A stretch of 64,000 bases of DNA from positions 21,793,300 through 21,857,299 of the forward strand of contig CM057231.1 of NCBI GenBank assembly GCA_029891385.1, written 5' to 3'. Of the stretch, positions 46,201-59,640 are shown piece by piece. The position numbers were made by a program, and so were the translations under genes. Position 1 is the stretch's first letter. The number at the start of each line of letters is the position of its first letter. The DNA is from Erythroxylum novogranatense (lineage: Eukaryota > Streptophyta > Magnoliopsida > Malpighiales > Erythroxylaceae). The notes under the pieces are model-generated. The model saw only the letters and a program-made list of their open reading frames with translations, was not told where the DNA came from and did no database searches.

Positions 46201-47660
46201 GGTACCTAAAGAAACTAATTTGCAATAAACTTTATTGGAGGAATTTCAAGTCTTACCACTTGGAGGCCATTTTGGTGGACATGCAATGCTGGCTCGATTG
46301 GCAGCCTCATTTCATTAGCTAGCTATGTCAATTCAAATACAGGAATTCATGCCGAAGTGTCAAGTATGTCAAACCTAAAAACACTCTACATAGCATCCTT
46401 ACAGACTTCTCCAACCACTCCCGATTCCTTCGCAAGTGTGGGAGGACATCATAATGGATTTCATCACGCATTTACCCTATCATATGGAAAAAGGACCATA
46501 AGGGTAATCGTAGATCGCCTTACAAAATTCTCCCATTTCATACCTCTTCCCACCAAATACAACGCCCATACTTAGCCTCCTTATTCCTTAGTGACACATA
46601 CAAACTCCATGGCTTACCAAAATCCATAACCAGTGACAGAGATCCTATCTTCTTATCCCAATTTTGGCAAGAATTGTTTTGCCATTTGGGAACTAAACTC
46701 AACTACAGTAACTCCTATCAGCATCAAACTAACGGGCAAAAAGAAGTTATTAATTGCAGACTTGAAACTGATCTTATATGTTTATACAGTGATGAACTCA
46801 AATAATGGTCCTATTTCCTACACCTCGCTGAATATTGACATAACACCAATACCTATAAAGCTACTAGAATGACACCCTTTAAGGCCCTCTATGGCCGAGA
46901 CCCCCCCAACACTACCCTCCTACTTACTTAACTATTCCAAAAACGCATCCATAGATGCGACTCTCAATTGCAAAAACCAAATACTCCAACAACTCAAAGC
47001 CACATTACATACGACTCGCAAAATAATGATCTGATTGGCAAATAAGAAATGGGTAGACATCACATTCGATCCTGGAGATATGGTTTATGTGAAGTTGCAA
47101 CCTTACCATCAAATGTCGGCCTAGCAGCGACCATCCCAAAAGCGTGCTCCTTGATTTTTTAAGCCCTTTCGTATTGTACATAAGATTGAAGTTGTGGTAC
47201 AAAATTGATTGCCGTCAGAATCTCAAATCCATCGAGTCTTTCATGTTTCCCGACTCAAACCATGTCTAAAAGTGCCGCCTACCATTGCTTTAAACCTGTC
47301 AAAAGTAGATGAGGAAGACCGCCTCATGGTAGTGCCTGAGAAAATTATCTCCACACAAATCATATGGGTTAACAGGAAAGAAAAATGATAGGCTCTAGTG
47401 ACTTGGAGCTCATCACCACTTAAAAGTGCAAACTGGGAAGATTGGGAAGAAATTAAGAAGGTATTCCAATTGCTCGATTCTCTAGTAGGAGAAACCAATT
47501 CAAATCCAACTTTGGGCCTTAAGGACAAAGCCCATTTTGAAGGGAAGGGCAATGTTATGGACCAGTCAGGAACCTTAAGCTACAACCCAGTTGAGAAGGT
47601 GACGAGGCTCAATAGGGCAATTCATAAACAAAGACCAAAGATTATGTCTTGTGATTAAAT
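43290..47660 (+). pseudogene. Ty3/Gypsy gag-pol remnant, heavily decayed
   Basis: Plus strand, in Gypsy order. About 43320-43900 is gag (FDGTNPLDWIFQ, then HCFLSGLKLEIQNEL and AIRQSKSIEAKL). 43930-43980 has zinc-knuckle traces. 44322-44720 is a protease-like stretch (AYIILGNQWLSTHGP). 44760-45470 is RT, where 45209-45463 holds FVVILFDDILIYNRSRDEHV with the FDD of the active site, and YLGHVISC. About 45480-46020 is RNase H (TTDAS.., LTHVV.., YDYVIMYKSRKENQV). 46100-46760 is integrase (GGHFGGHAMLARLAA, CQVCQT, WEDIIMDFITHLP). 47040-47560 is a C-terminal chromodomain-like part (ALVTWSSSPLKSANWEDWEE). There are dozens of stops. A clear pair of LTRs was not found. Confidence 0.85.
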
Positions 47661-48616
47661 TGAAATTTTAGCTCTAATTTATTTTTCGTTAGCATTAAGC
47701 AGTAGTGGAGTTTGTCACTATTTTTTTTTTAAGAATCAATTATCATTGCTATTCTTTAGGGATTTAGTGATAGTGGCTAAGTGCGTCCATAGTTTCATAT
47801 TAGTAGTCATTTGTTAATTGCTATTTTAGTAATTAGTCCTATATATAAATAAAGTATTGAATTAATGAAAAGGTTAAAGATTTTTTTGGTTTGGCCAATA
47901 CTCTCTTCTTCCTATATTTTATGGAGCTTGTTCCTATCTCAAATAGGGACATTGATATCATATCTCTGAATCTTTTCATTTGATTAGTACATTTGTTTTG
48001 CTTCCTCATTATTCTACTCATTCTACTTGCTTATCAGTATATGCGCCATCTTTAGAAAGACCTATACATACAAGGAAGCCTAAGTCACAATTTCTTTCTC
48101 TTAAGATTCTTCCCTTAAAATTAATGATAATGCTCTGAGTGATCTACACGAGTGTGGATTCTAACATAATGCTTAACATCTTTAACTTCTGAAGTTGTTT
48201 TTTCCTAGTATCTACATATTATTGTCCATTTTTAACTAGTGTTACCGATCAACACGAATTAGTGAACTTTACAGCAACCTAGCTAATTAAGTATTTTGGG
48301 AAATTTTCATTTGAAGTTAAATTCAAGTATGTGTTTTACTCATAAGAGCACATTATAATTATAGTTAAAACAAGTAAATGTAAGTCGATCTCACGAGAAT
48401 TATTAGTTGGCTACCAACTGTTCACAAATTTAATTATTTAGAATAATAATTAAGATTGATTGGAAACAACCATTTAGAATATGAAAAAAACAATAATTGA
48501 GAATAAAACAGACTATGAATAAACTAAATTTAGGTAAGGTATCCTTAAGACTTTACTATGTTTTAATTTTACTTTGATTTAATGAACAATTTTAGTTTCT
48601 TGGACCAATAAGAACT
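47661..48616. other. Non-coding DNA, probably LTR remnant then AT-rich intergenic
   Basis: 47661-48060 follows the end of the Gypsy pol and has TATA-like and AATAAA-like signals, as in an LTR, but no matching copy was found upstream. 48060-48616 is AT-rich with no ORF. Confidence 0.35.
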
Positions 48617-48621
48617 ATAAT
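48617..48621. repeat. Target-site duplication, left (solo LTR)
   Basis: ATAAT, repeated exactly at 52820-52824. Confidence 0.7.
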
Positions 48622-51600
48622 TGTAACATCCCATTACTGATGGGAAAGGATATTTTGGTAAATTGGGATGGGTTAGACGCATGAAATTAGAACTCGGCAG
48701 GAGCATACAACATATAGCCTCTATGACTGATGATTGTTTTGCATATGCACATGATAACATGCATTCATGATATTTTCCGACTTAGGTTTCAAATTGAGAC
48801 CTTTTGTGAAATTTATGGGATAGTTGTTTTTGGAAAATTATTCTGAGAGCGTCATAAATTGTTTTCCATTTTTAGACATTTATGGAAATTTTTCTGGAAT
48901 TTTTCGGGGTTCGTGCCCGGACCGGAAAATTCCAACTGACGGGCTGAGTGAGTCTTTTTGTACTGAAAAGGAACTGCCTAATGGCATTGGATTATGGAAT
49001 AAATAATTGTAGGAATTTTTTAAAGAGCCATTAGCATAAGATGGCTTAAAGATAAATTGGGATTAATATTCTTTTACTTAATTAAATATGATTATTTGTT
49101 GGCTTTTTCATTAAAGGACAAGTGTCCTTATTCATTTGTCTTGGTTCTCTTCACCCTTCCACGACACATGCATCTTGGAATGACTTAAGAAACTCTTTTA
49201 AAAGCCTAAAGCTTCCTTCATCCGAGAGCTACTCTTCTCCTTTCTTCGTGGGTCTCTTCCTCCTTGCAAAGTTGTTTGTCTTGATTGCTTAATTGCTCTT
49301 TCTTCCTACTCTTTCAAACCAACCTTAAGAGCTTCTTCGAGCTTATACACACATGCATGCAAACCTAAGTTTTTCCTTGTGATAGTAATCATCGTATGGT
49401 GTGAGGGGTGTGAGGGAAGTTGGTGAATTAGTGAAGAATTGAAGATTTAAAGCTTGGTTAGGTGAGAATTTATGTTTGTATTTATTCTTATGATAGTTAA
49501 AATCCTTCATGGAGCTCATTTATGCATTTAATTGATCATGAAAGTGGTAGGTTTGAATAGGTTTAAGTGTATGCTTGTGTATGGATGAGTAAATGAATAT
49601 GGTTTCCATTGATTTTGGATTGAGTTTTGGAAGGCTAGATGAATAGAAAATTAAGGAAAATCAATTGTGTATGTGCTGCCAAAGTTTGTTTAAGTATACA
49701 AAATAAATGTTGTGATCAGTTTGTAGTTGAATTAGAGGTATAATTTGATGCTTAGTGATGTGTTATGGATGTTGGAAGTGATAGAAGATAGGTTAATGTT
49801 GAAAGCTGGAAATTGAGTTTTGAACCTATGGTACTGTTTTGTTCATAATTAATTGTATAGGTGAGCAAATGAGGTGAGGTTTGTGCCCAAGTAAACTTTG
49901 GGATGTTGGCTTCATTTTAGTGTGAAATAGGTGTTGGTAAATTTTAATGTTAGAAGGTCGAAAATTGGCATGGAAAGTTTCTGTTTCTGGGTCTGGGAAC
50001 AGTACCCGCAAATATGTCAAATGAGTTTTGCTAATTTTTCTAAATTAATTGGTATAGGATTAGGGAAAATGGTCTTCATGAAAGTTGTAGCCTATTGAGT
50101 TAGCTTTCCATTACCACTGATCTTGTTAATTTTCGAGTTGTATATTGGGAGATATGAACTGATTTCTAATGACTGTTTGTATGCCTTGACTGAAACCTAG
50201 TTGAATTGGCACATTTAGTGCACATTCGGACTTGGAAGAATTTTGTAATTTTGTGAATTGAATTGGAGTTTGAATTGTACTGAAGAGTTTTAGATGACAC
50301 ATTGATCTTGAAATTGGTATATGGAATGTAAGTTTTGGAAATCAGATGTGGGAGATATGGAATTTCAAAATCTGAACTTGCATTGTGATGTTAAGTACTG
50401 ATTAGGTCAGTAACTTGCATAACAGATTTGAAAATGTTAGAAATCGAATTGGAGTTTGAGTTCTTCATGAACATTGAAGTTTGGGATCTTATCTTTTCAG
50501 GAACTTAAGGTTGTGATTTTTGTGACATTTGTGCTATGAGATATGTTGAATGGAAAATTATTGTCCAGATTGGTTGATTTCAGAAGACAGATTGTTTATG
50601 GAATTGTTTGATACAGTTAACAATAGAATTTGATGTTGGGTTGTTTATAAGAGTTGTAGATGACATTATGAACTTATTGGGCATATTTATGTGGTAATTT
50701 TTGGCTGAAGAATGTCAGAGTTGTGGAATTTGCAATGTACTGTTCTGTTTTTATGGGATTGGAGTAGGTAGTAGTTTTGAAGGGATTTTTGACACCCTTA
50801 GGGGTGAAATAAATTGTTATGGTCTTCTTGAGAAGAGTAGAGGGTTTCATGATCTTTCCAACAAGATAAGATTTGTATTTTTCTGAATTGGGTGGTAAGA
50901 GATTTGAGTGTTGAAAATTTGGATTGGAATGAAGGAAAAAAAAAAAAAAAAAAAAAGGGAAATGAGGCGGCGGAACTCTTGATCACTCAGGCGACGACTC
51001 GCCAAGTGAGGCGAGGTGGAACCTCGCCACCACCTGGCGACGTCTCGCCCTGGTGAGGCGAGCTCAATTGGCGTCGTCGCTAGGCGACGCGTCGCCTAGC
51101 GACGAGTTGAGTGAGCGGCCTCACTGGCGCGAGATTTCGCCCATGAGGTGATATATATATATATATAGTATTTTATTTTATTGTTTTGGATTTAAGTGAC
51201 CTGATTGCTTCTCTTGTCAATTTCTTTTCCGTTTGACGTCCGATTGACCTGATTCTTGAGGCATCGGATTCAGATAATATTTAATTTCATTTTGTGATAA
51301 TTTGGGAATTTTTGACGGAAATTGACGTAGCCCTGTAATTGTTCTATGGTCATTGTTTTATTTATTTTGGACCGATCGAGGTCCTAATTGAGTAATCGAT
51401 GGCTATAGTTTTCTAATTTTAGATGGAATTTTTATGACGGGAAAAATTTGAATTTAGGGCCGGAAATCTCATGAACATGCATTATACACTTACATGTGCA
51501 TTATATTAGTTCGGATTGGATAATTAGTAATGGGATTCCTCTCTGTTTGTTATAGAGGCACATTTGGAGCGTCGATCTACCGACGTTACTGAAACTTCCA

Positions 51601-52819
51601 GATGTTAGCTCGGAATGCGGTGAGTAACCTAGTTGGTTCCTCAACCTTTATGTGTTTAAGATTTTGCAATTATGCCATGTGGAGATAATGGAGGGCTTAT
51701 GTGTGTTTGATTTTGATTGATTTCGGACCACAGGTGTCTGAAATATTTGGAATGAGATAACGAAGTGCTGCTTGTGTGTAACTATGTGTGAATGTTTATA
51801 TTGGAGATCTCGGACCAAAGGTCCGAGGAAATGGAAAATTGATATTGAAGTGTTAATTGTCTGTTTCGTTTTGATACATTGGATGGGATTGTAAATGTGA
51901 TATAGTAGGATGCAATAAATTGGAAATGCAGATAATTGAAATACGGACCAAAAGTCCAAGAATTGGCAAATAGTAATGATATGTAAATGGAAATTGGAAT
52001 ATGTACATTGCATGCATAAACATAACTGTGTGATCGATAAAAGGCAATTGTGGACCGACCATTGCATCGATCGGGGCATATCACGCCTAACGATGTGAGC
52101 TTCATTAACGCACGTGACCTCAGTCCAACGTATTCAGAGCCGCAGCTCAATGTATCGTGGCTTCAAGCCCATGTTTTCGAGCCACCGCTCAACGAATGTG
52201 CCCGTTATGGGACAAGCCAAAGCATCGGTCACAACAACGAAATGAAAATGGAACAGTGTCACATGCGCATTGCATATATATATATATTTGTAAATGGTGG
52301 AAGATGTAAATGATGAAATTGTATGTATATGAAATTGGAACCGAAATGTATATTATCATTAATGCTAATATGATTGGTGAATGCATGAGTTGAGTGAACC
52401 ATCGATGATGGTTTTCACCGAGTTCGCAAAACTCACCCAAAATTTGCATCTATTTTTCAGACTTAGAAGAATACCCGTTAGCAACAGGCGTATGACATCT
52501 CGCCGTTGAAGAAGCGAGAAGTGGTCGGGATCGGCCAAGCGTCTCGTCTTAGTGTTTCTATTCTTGGACTTTTGTATTACTAATTTGGACAAGTTGTAAA
52601 GTCATTGACCGAAATAAATTGTAAATATAAAAGTGGGCCCAAGGCCATTGAATTGATTATATAAATTGCTTTCGCGTTAATGATAATATGTGCGATTGAA
52701 AAAAAAAGTGTTATCTTGAGTTTTGTTCTTGAGTGATGTAGCACGCCACCCTCGCGGGGCACGGACCTGGATATCACCGTCGATGTCGGGTTCGGGTCTT
52801 GCGGGAGTGAGGTGTTACA
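48622..52819. mobile_element. Probable solo LTR, 4.2 kb
   Basis: It starts TGTAACATCCC and ends GGTGTTACA, the termini of many plant Gypsy LTRs, and is flanked by ATAAT duplications. No gag or pol similarity lies inside. Internally there are repeated GGACCAAAGGTCC-like words (51729, 51812, 51945), an A run (50938-50956), a GC-rich palindrome cluster (50985-51140) and a short (TA)n at about 51153. A 4.2-kb LTR is long but known in the group. The alternative is a large non-autonomous element with no LTRs of its own. Strand cannot be fixed without a relative. Confidence 0.65.
50985..51140. repeat. GC-rich palindrome cluster with a perfect 32-bp palindrome
   Basis: GGCGAG, CTCGCC and GGCGACG words recur in both orientations. 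51074-51105 is a perfect 32-base palindrome centred on GACG|CGTC, with arms reading TCGTCGCTAGGCGACG. The surroundings are AT-rich. Confidence 0.85.
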
Positions 52820-52824
52820 ATAAT
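52820..52824. repeat. Target-site duplication, right (solo LTR)
   Basis: ATAAT, identical to 48617-48621. Confidence 0.7.
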
Positions 52825-55800
52825 TTATATTATGCTCTCTCTCTAAGTAATGCATCCTTTATTCGTAAATCAAATTATTCAAAATCTCTTTCTAGTCAAG
52901 ACAATTTAAGAATTTGTTAATTCATTTTATGAATAATCATAATAGATTTTGTGTTAATCTAAAAGATCTTACGGTTCTCTCATAAATAACACATGCTTAA
53001 CCCTTTTATCCATGTTGTATCTAATTATATAAATTATCTTTGAATTTTAATGTATGAATAAAATAATTTGAGTCTCCAACTCTCGCTCATTTAATTCAAT
53101 CAATTATAAAATATAGATAAATCTAAAAAACTAAATATTCATTAAACCACTCAATTAATTAATTTGGCATATCACAACTAAAGGTTTGTTCCACCTAAAT
53201 TTATAACCTAATTAGTTCATAATTAAACAATAAATAATAACAATGAAACAAGATAAGAAGTCATCATCATGAATCATGAATTTTGTATCTTACTAAATCT
53301 TGTTGAATTCTTGTTCTTATTCCAAGATTGACTTTTCCTTGATCAATATCCATTGTGAAAATGACTTCTAAATGATTCTTTTATGCTTTCAAACTCTAAC
53401 GGGGCCAAAAGCTCTCTATTATCCTATTTACTCCAATTTTAGTAATTCAAACCATAATTTTTAATCCTTAACAAAATCCAATCATGGGTTCATAGACATG
53501 TCGTATTACTTTTGCCTTATTTTATAACTTTTTATGTAAAATGGTACTACCAACAGGCAATTAACACATGGACATATATGGTTCTTGTTTTTGATCAAGG
53601 CATTAATACAAGGTTGTGTAGGGTGGCGAAGGAGAAACATAATGATCCACCTTCAAACATGATCCTAATACAATACCGTGTTCTAGGATCTTTATTCTCT
53701 TCTTCCAAAATTGTTCTAAATCGACCCAATTCTTCTCCATATTTACTTATTTTCCTTAAAGAGGTAGAATTAAGATTTGGATCAAAATACATCTCCATTT
53801 GATTACCAAATATTCTATAAGTGTCCAAAACACAAACATAATGTTATAAAATAATCTTAAAAGTAATGTATATTTAGCATACATTAAATTTCTCCATACT
53901 AATCATTTGATTGACATTTAACTGTCTTGAAACAAATCAAATTTATCATTCCATATCAAATAGAAAATAATTATGAAAAGCGTCACATAAACAAAACATA
54001 CTAATTAGAATTATCCATTACTCATTCAATCATAAAGGTAATCAAAACATTAAGCAACTAACTACTTCTTTTGATTCATAAATTAATTCAATTTCCTGGA
54101 TGATTTTTTAAACTTCAACCTAAATCACAAAATTTAAGTCCATGTACAAAATGACCATACACATGAGGTATAGTCAATAAGACACATGAACCAAGCTTGA
54201 TGAAGTTTTATTGTATTTGTGTTTTCATTAAAGCGTATTTTGAATTGAAGAGACAATTGATAAAATATGAATCAAATAGAAAGAGTGTCAAAATAAAATA
54301 CAAATCATCAATAAAATTTTATCTCTGATTTTATTACATTTAAAATTTCAAGTTTAAATTATTGAATTGCAGTAAATTTTTTGAAGACTCTAGGTTTGTC
54401 TATTTCATTATTTTAAATTTAATTTAATAACATAAATTATATTAATACAAATATAATGAATTTACTTTGGGGTTAATTTAATGCATACTATTTATTAGAT
54501 TAAATTCATATTCAATTAGTTAGATTGATAAAATACAACAAAATTTTCGTTTATATGTTTATTGAATAGTATATCTCTATCAAAATATATTATTTATCTG
54601 TCAATTGATTAATACTTCTTTAAATTAATTGAAATTATTAATTTGTACAAATTTTTTTATAATTAAAAAGGATAGCAGATTGGCTAAAGTATTATAAACT
54701 AAAGCTATGGGTACATTTCAAATATCTTTTTAACCTATCGTGATGTTTTTTTTTTTTGGGTTATATGGGAAGCTAAAGCTTTAAGACTCGAAAAGCAGAG
54801 TCACAGGGTCGAGGATGTCTGAGCAGTAGCCGCGAGGATGGCACGATCCAGATGAATTCTGTAATAAAACATTGTGAATAAGCGACAGCGGGTCTCGTAA
54901 GTACTGAAACCCCAACCTAAAAGTAGCTGCTAAAGAAGCGAGGAGATCAGCATACTAATTACCCTCACGATGGATACCCGACGAGAGACAACTTCAATGG
55001 TTCAAATATCACATTTTCTATGTTTGAAAGTTAAATTTCTTAAGTTTAAATGCCACGATGGAATCAGAAATTTGCAAAAGGAACAAAGAAGACAGAAGCG
55101 CGGGGTCCATAAAAGAAGACAGAATCTGTCAGGATTAAAATTTTCTACAAAACTTTACTCTTTGTTTTCATGCCGATCCCAAGGGTAAATGTGAATCCCG
55201 AGATTGAACTGGTAACTAAGGTACCACAATGAATGAACGAGGAAGGTAACTGAAACTGAGAGATACAGCAGAAGTCCGGGAATACCGGCACTGATGTAAT
55301 AAATTTACTAAAACTTGTTTTCAAGCAACTATCCCTTTCAAACAAGCTGCTGACTTTTTGGGACAACGCCTTTGCGTGCGTAGGAATAATATAACGCAAA
55401 CCTCAAAAGAATTTTTTTTTGTTCATTCAATACATTGGTATGCTAGGTATAGGTATATATACGTATTCGAAGTGGATGTGTATCAAAATAAGCGGACTGT
55501 ATGATTCGTTTTAGACGGAAGGATAAGGTCAGAAAGACGTATGTATAAACCACTTTACGTATAGCATTTATCAAAGTCAAAGTTGACATGGGGATTTGAG
55601 ACAAAAACAGACTGGGATTAGGAATACGAATAGCAATGGAAATAGGAACATGAACAAGAATTGGGGAAGTTAGGTTAAGAGCTGGAAGGTGACGGACACA
55701 TGCCATCTCATGCTCATCAATTGGTCTCTTTCTTGTGTAGAACTTTTCAAAACCCCTTCAAAAAGAACAAATAAATTAATACTATGGAGTGGCTATTAAT

Positions 55801-56088
55801 AACTCGTGAGTCGTGACTCGTGACCCTACAACTAAGCAACCAAAAGCCACGTTCCCTCATGTATCATCACCTATCAAACTCTCCAGTCCCTGCGCTTGCC
55901 TTCCTTTGGTCTTTCCTTCTTCTTTTCCCTTTCTCCTTCCCTCTTATTCCTTTTCCTTTCTGAAAACTTGGAAACCTTCCTTGTTTTCGTATTCAGATAT
56001 TCTACGTGTTAGAGCTTACATAGTAATGGTCAAGTTTACTTTTGTTGTTTAATAGCCTTGAAAATCGCGGTTCTGTACGTATGTGAAC
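52825..56088. other. Intergenic region upstream of the MAGL-like gene
   Basis: Mostly AT-rich and without recognisable genes. 54760-55400 is less AT-rich but its short ORFs match no family I know. The MAGL promoter and 5'UTR should lie in the last few hundred bases, where 55850-55980 is CT-rich, as plant leaders often are. Confidence 0.45.
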
Positions 56089-59000
56089 ATGGATCAGTTT
56101 GAATATCGAGAGGTGAGGTTCTGAGGCTTATATATGCATCTATTAGTATTATGTCTTGTTTCTTGGATTATGTTACGATGTTATTCGTGGGTTGTGTTTC
56201 ATTTAGGAGTACGTAAGGAACTCAAGAGGAGTTCAGCTATTCACCTGTAGATGGTTGCCTTGTTCATCGTCTCCAAAAGCTCTTGTTTTCCTGTGTCACG
56301 GTATCTCTCTCTCTCTCTCTCTCTCTAAGATTGTGTTTGTGGTTGGGTGTGAGTTATTAAAAGCCATTAATGGGGTTGTTTTGCAGGATATGGCATGGAG
56401 TGCAGTGGCTTCATGAAAGGTAATAAATTCTTATCCTATTTTTGATTTACTAGCTCCAGTATATTATTGCTTGTCACGTAGAGTTCCAAATCCCCAACCC
56501 CAGTTAATGACGACACACATGCAATCAATGTATCAACGTGTTTATTTGCTTCCTTTCCATTAGCAGTTTAGCAACCAACGACCGCGTACCGTCTTCAATC
56601 GGTCAGTTCTTTAGCTTCACATGGAACGAACATTTACTCCCTTCACAGTCATAATAAATGTAACCATATGTTTAAGAAATGGAGTATCATATTTAAGTTA
56701 GTGAGCAACTTCGATTCTTCTAATCCATAAAATGGATTATTGTGGATAATAACATATAGTATAGTTAGTGGGAGCCAGACAGGTTTTGCTGTAATATATT
56801 TAATACGAGACATTAACTTCTTTCGGTAGAAAGTTGAGAAAAAGTTGGCGTTGAATAATCCCATTTGTACAATTGCCTTGAAGAATGTGCCCTTCTTTCC
56901 TTGAAAACTTGCCTAAGTTATGAAGGGTAATGTACAACTACTGCCGGTGATGGAGTATATATATATATATACATATATATAACAATTGTAGTATGACGCC
57001 GCTTTCTGTACCCATACCCCCTATCTACTGGTCCTTTGTCTTCATCTTTTTCCATGCCCTTACAGAATAAAACTGTCAGGCCACTGGTATGGAGAACTTA
57101 TTTGTTGATCTTATCTCCATGATCATGCATATGCCTAGTGCCTGTTCCTTTCCCATTAGCTTATCTCGATCTGCTTTCTCCCACTTTAACGTACGTCTGT
57201 AATGAAACTTGAAAGAACAATTACTTAAATACGATAGTTCTAAATATTTATGAGAGGTTATTCCAACTTGTTAGTTCTAACTGCATACATAGTTATTCAG
57301 TTACAGTAACGTACAACTAGTTCTTTTTTAATAGCTAGGTTTCCTGTAGCCTGTAGGCATAAAATCATGTTCCGTGTTGGTCTGCCACCGAACTTTTCTC
57401 AAAAGTAGAAATAGATGTTAGCTGAGTTGGTTAGATTAGGTAACCAGTCGCACCCTTGTGCTCAATCATATACACTATCTCTCACGACCATAATCAAGCT
57501 CCAGAGAAGCTGGAATCCCAAGTCAACAGGTCTTATACATGTATTTTGCAATGCATTATCGAATTGATTCCTTAAATTTCAAATTGCTGATTATATTGTA
57601 GATGTAGATTCCTCCGTTATTGGAAAAAAAAAAAAAAACCCAGGAAACATAGAACTACTAGGTTTGTCCTCTATGTAACAGCTGCGTACCTGAAAATGTG
57701 AACATGGAAACAAAAAGCAATGTGGGACAGAATTGACCAAAAACTTTTAGTCTACACATTAACCTAACATTTTGTTAGTTGACCAATATTTCTCCTTTAA
57801 TACAAGAAAAGTATAATGTAACGGAATACCGAAAGTTCTAAGTTAATCCATTTTAGTTTGACAACTTATGGTTGGGAACTGCTGTTGGTTTGTGATTATA
57901 GAATGCGGGATAAGGCTAGCACGTGCCAGATATGCGGTTTTCGGAGTTGACTACGAAGGACACGGACGGTCCGGTGGGTCTCGCTGTTACATCAAGAAGT
58001 TCAACAACATCGTGAAGGATTGCAATGAATATTTCAAGTCTGTTTCTGGTAAGAGTCGTGTAATAAATTTAAAAAAAAACCAAATCTGTCCAAGATCAAT
58101 GGAACCCAATTGACTAGTAAATTGTTTATCAGGTGAGTACAAGGACAAGAGAAGGTTCCTGTATGGGGAATCCATGGGAGGAGCAGTGGCCCTATTACTT
58201 CACAAAAAGGAAACATCTTTTTACAACGGTGCCGTTCTGGTTGCTCCCATGTGTAAGGTAAAGGTTGATTAGTGGTTTTTTTCATATGATTATTGGAGTT
58301 TGATTTGGGTTAATCGTGGCGAAATCTTACCAGATATCGGAGAAGTTGAAGCCGCATCCGGTGGTTGTGAATATCTTGACTGGCTTCGAGGAACTTATAC
58401 CAAAATGGAAAATTGTCCCTACAAAAGACGTCATTGACGCAGCCTTTAAGGATCCTGTCAAGCGTGAAGAGGTAAGAATCCAATGCACATATAACGTCTT
58501 TTCTTGAGACCACACCAATTAAAGTCGTGTGTTATATAACACAATCAAGATAAATTAGGATTATGTCAAATAACGCCAAATCAGATCACAAGCAATTGTT
58601 TAATGTCAAAGTTAAAAGCAAATCTTAAAAGAAGATAAGATAGTTTTTAGAAGTCATATACTTTAATTCTTTTATGATTGATGCAGGTAAGGAACAACAA
58701 ATTGATCTACCAAGACAAGCCCAGGTTGAAAACAGCCCTGGAAATGCTGAGAACGAGCATGAGCCTTGAAGAGAGTTTGAATAAGGTTTGCATTTCTATA
58801 CCCGGTAGAGCCTAAGTAATTCACTGCTGGAGCTTTGGCAATCTCATAGAACGCTGCAGTTGTTATATAATATGGTAGAAAGTCTCTTACTTCAAATAAT
58901 GACAACCTAATAAAACTAACAAATAAGATAAAACATGTCATAGTCCAAATTTTCTATCTTTTTTTTTTCGTTTTCATTTGAATTTTGATGGCAGGTGACA

Positions 59001-59372
59001 CTACCTTTCCTCGTATTGCACGGTGACGCAGACATAGTAACAGACCCAGAAATAAGCAAAGCCTTGTACACTCAAGCTGGAAGCAAAGACAAGACCATGA
59101 AATTATACGCCGGAATGTGGCATTCTTTGACCGCAGGAGAGCCTGACAAGAACGTGGACATTGTTTTCGCAGATATCATTGCTTGGCTCGACATGCACGC
59201 CGAGTATGACGCCTCTAAACTTGTTCAACCAATGCACGAATCAACCATCATGAACAGTGTTGAGAAGCTTGGTTCCCCAACATTTGTGGCCAAGCAGTCC
59301 CGGAAAAGGCAATCCCATCTAAGCTATCTTTGTGGGTTTAAAGAACCCGGCACTCTTCACTCGGCTATGTAG
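56089..59372 (+). CDS. Monoacylglycerol-lipase-like alpha/beta hydrolase (MAGL family)
   Basis: Eight exons: 56089-56112, 56207-56300, 56387-56419, 57902-58048, 58133-58257, 58334-58471, 58687-58785 and 58995-59372. All have GT..AG introns, and they total 1038 nt, giving 345 residues and a stop. The product starts MDQFEYREEYVRNSRGVQLF. It has the oxyanion strand motif FLCHGYGMECS, DYEGHGRSGG, the nucleophile elbow GESMGGAV (Ser113), VAPMCKI, HGDADIVTD (Asp233) and GMWHSL (His263). These supply a complete Ser-Asp-His triad. The family hydrolyses monoacylglycerols or related esters, in plants including caffeoyl shikimate and lysophospholipids; the exact substrate is not readable here. Intron 3 is 1482 bases, far longer than the others. 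The C-terminal tail (about residues 290-345) is longer than in the relatives I remember. No signal peptide is apparent, so a cytosolic or membrane-surface location is likely. Confidence 0.92.
56301..56328. repeat. CT microsatellite in MAGL intron 2
   Basis: An uninterrupted (CT)n/(TC)n run of about 24 bases begins just inside the donor of intron 2. Confidence 0.85.
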
Positions 59373-59640
59373 TCAGTTAGTGGCAATGAATAAATCAATC
59401 AGAAGAATTACGTAACGAGAGTTGAGAGCGGAAGAGATTCGGAAGAAATTCGGAGAGAAGATTCGTACATAGAATCACATGAAAGAGAGAGAAAGAAAGA
59501 AAACAAATCTCATTTAGTTATAACATAATATCGTATTCGTTATGACCTAGCCTAAATACAATTGGAATATGATATCTTAGTTTAGTCTGTATGTTAACAA
59601 TGATGGACGTTATTTAAAAACGTTGTGTTTTGTACTAAAC
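59373..59640. other. MAGL 3' flank and likely Gypsy LTR end
   Basis: AT-rich with no ORF. The MAGL 3'UTR begins here, and the 3' LTR of the minus-strand Gypsy element should also begin here. LTR termini could not be fixed without the partner LTR, which lies beyond the window. Confidence 0.35.

Noticed and set aside
53595..53828. 77-codon minus-strand ORF containing EELGRFRTILEEEN
   Set aside because: Slightly gene-like but isolated in AT-rich DNA with no recognised homologue; not enough to call.
55145..55399. 84-codon minus-strand ORF starting MRYIIPTHAK
   Set aside because: No family resemblance and no splice or neighbour support.
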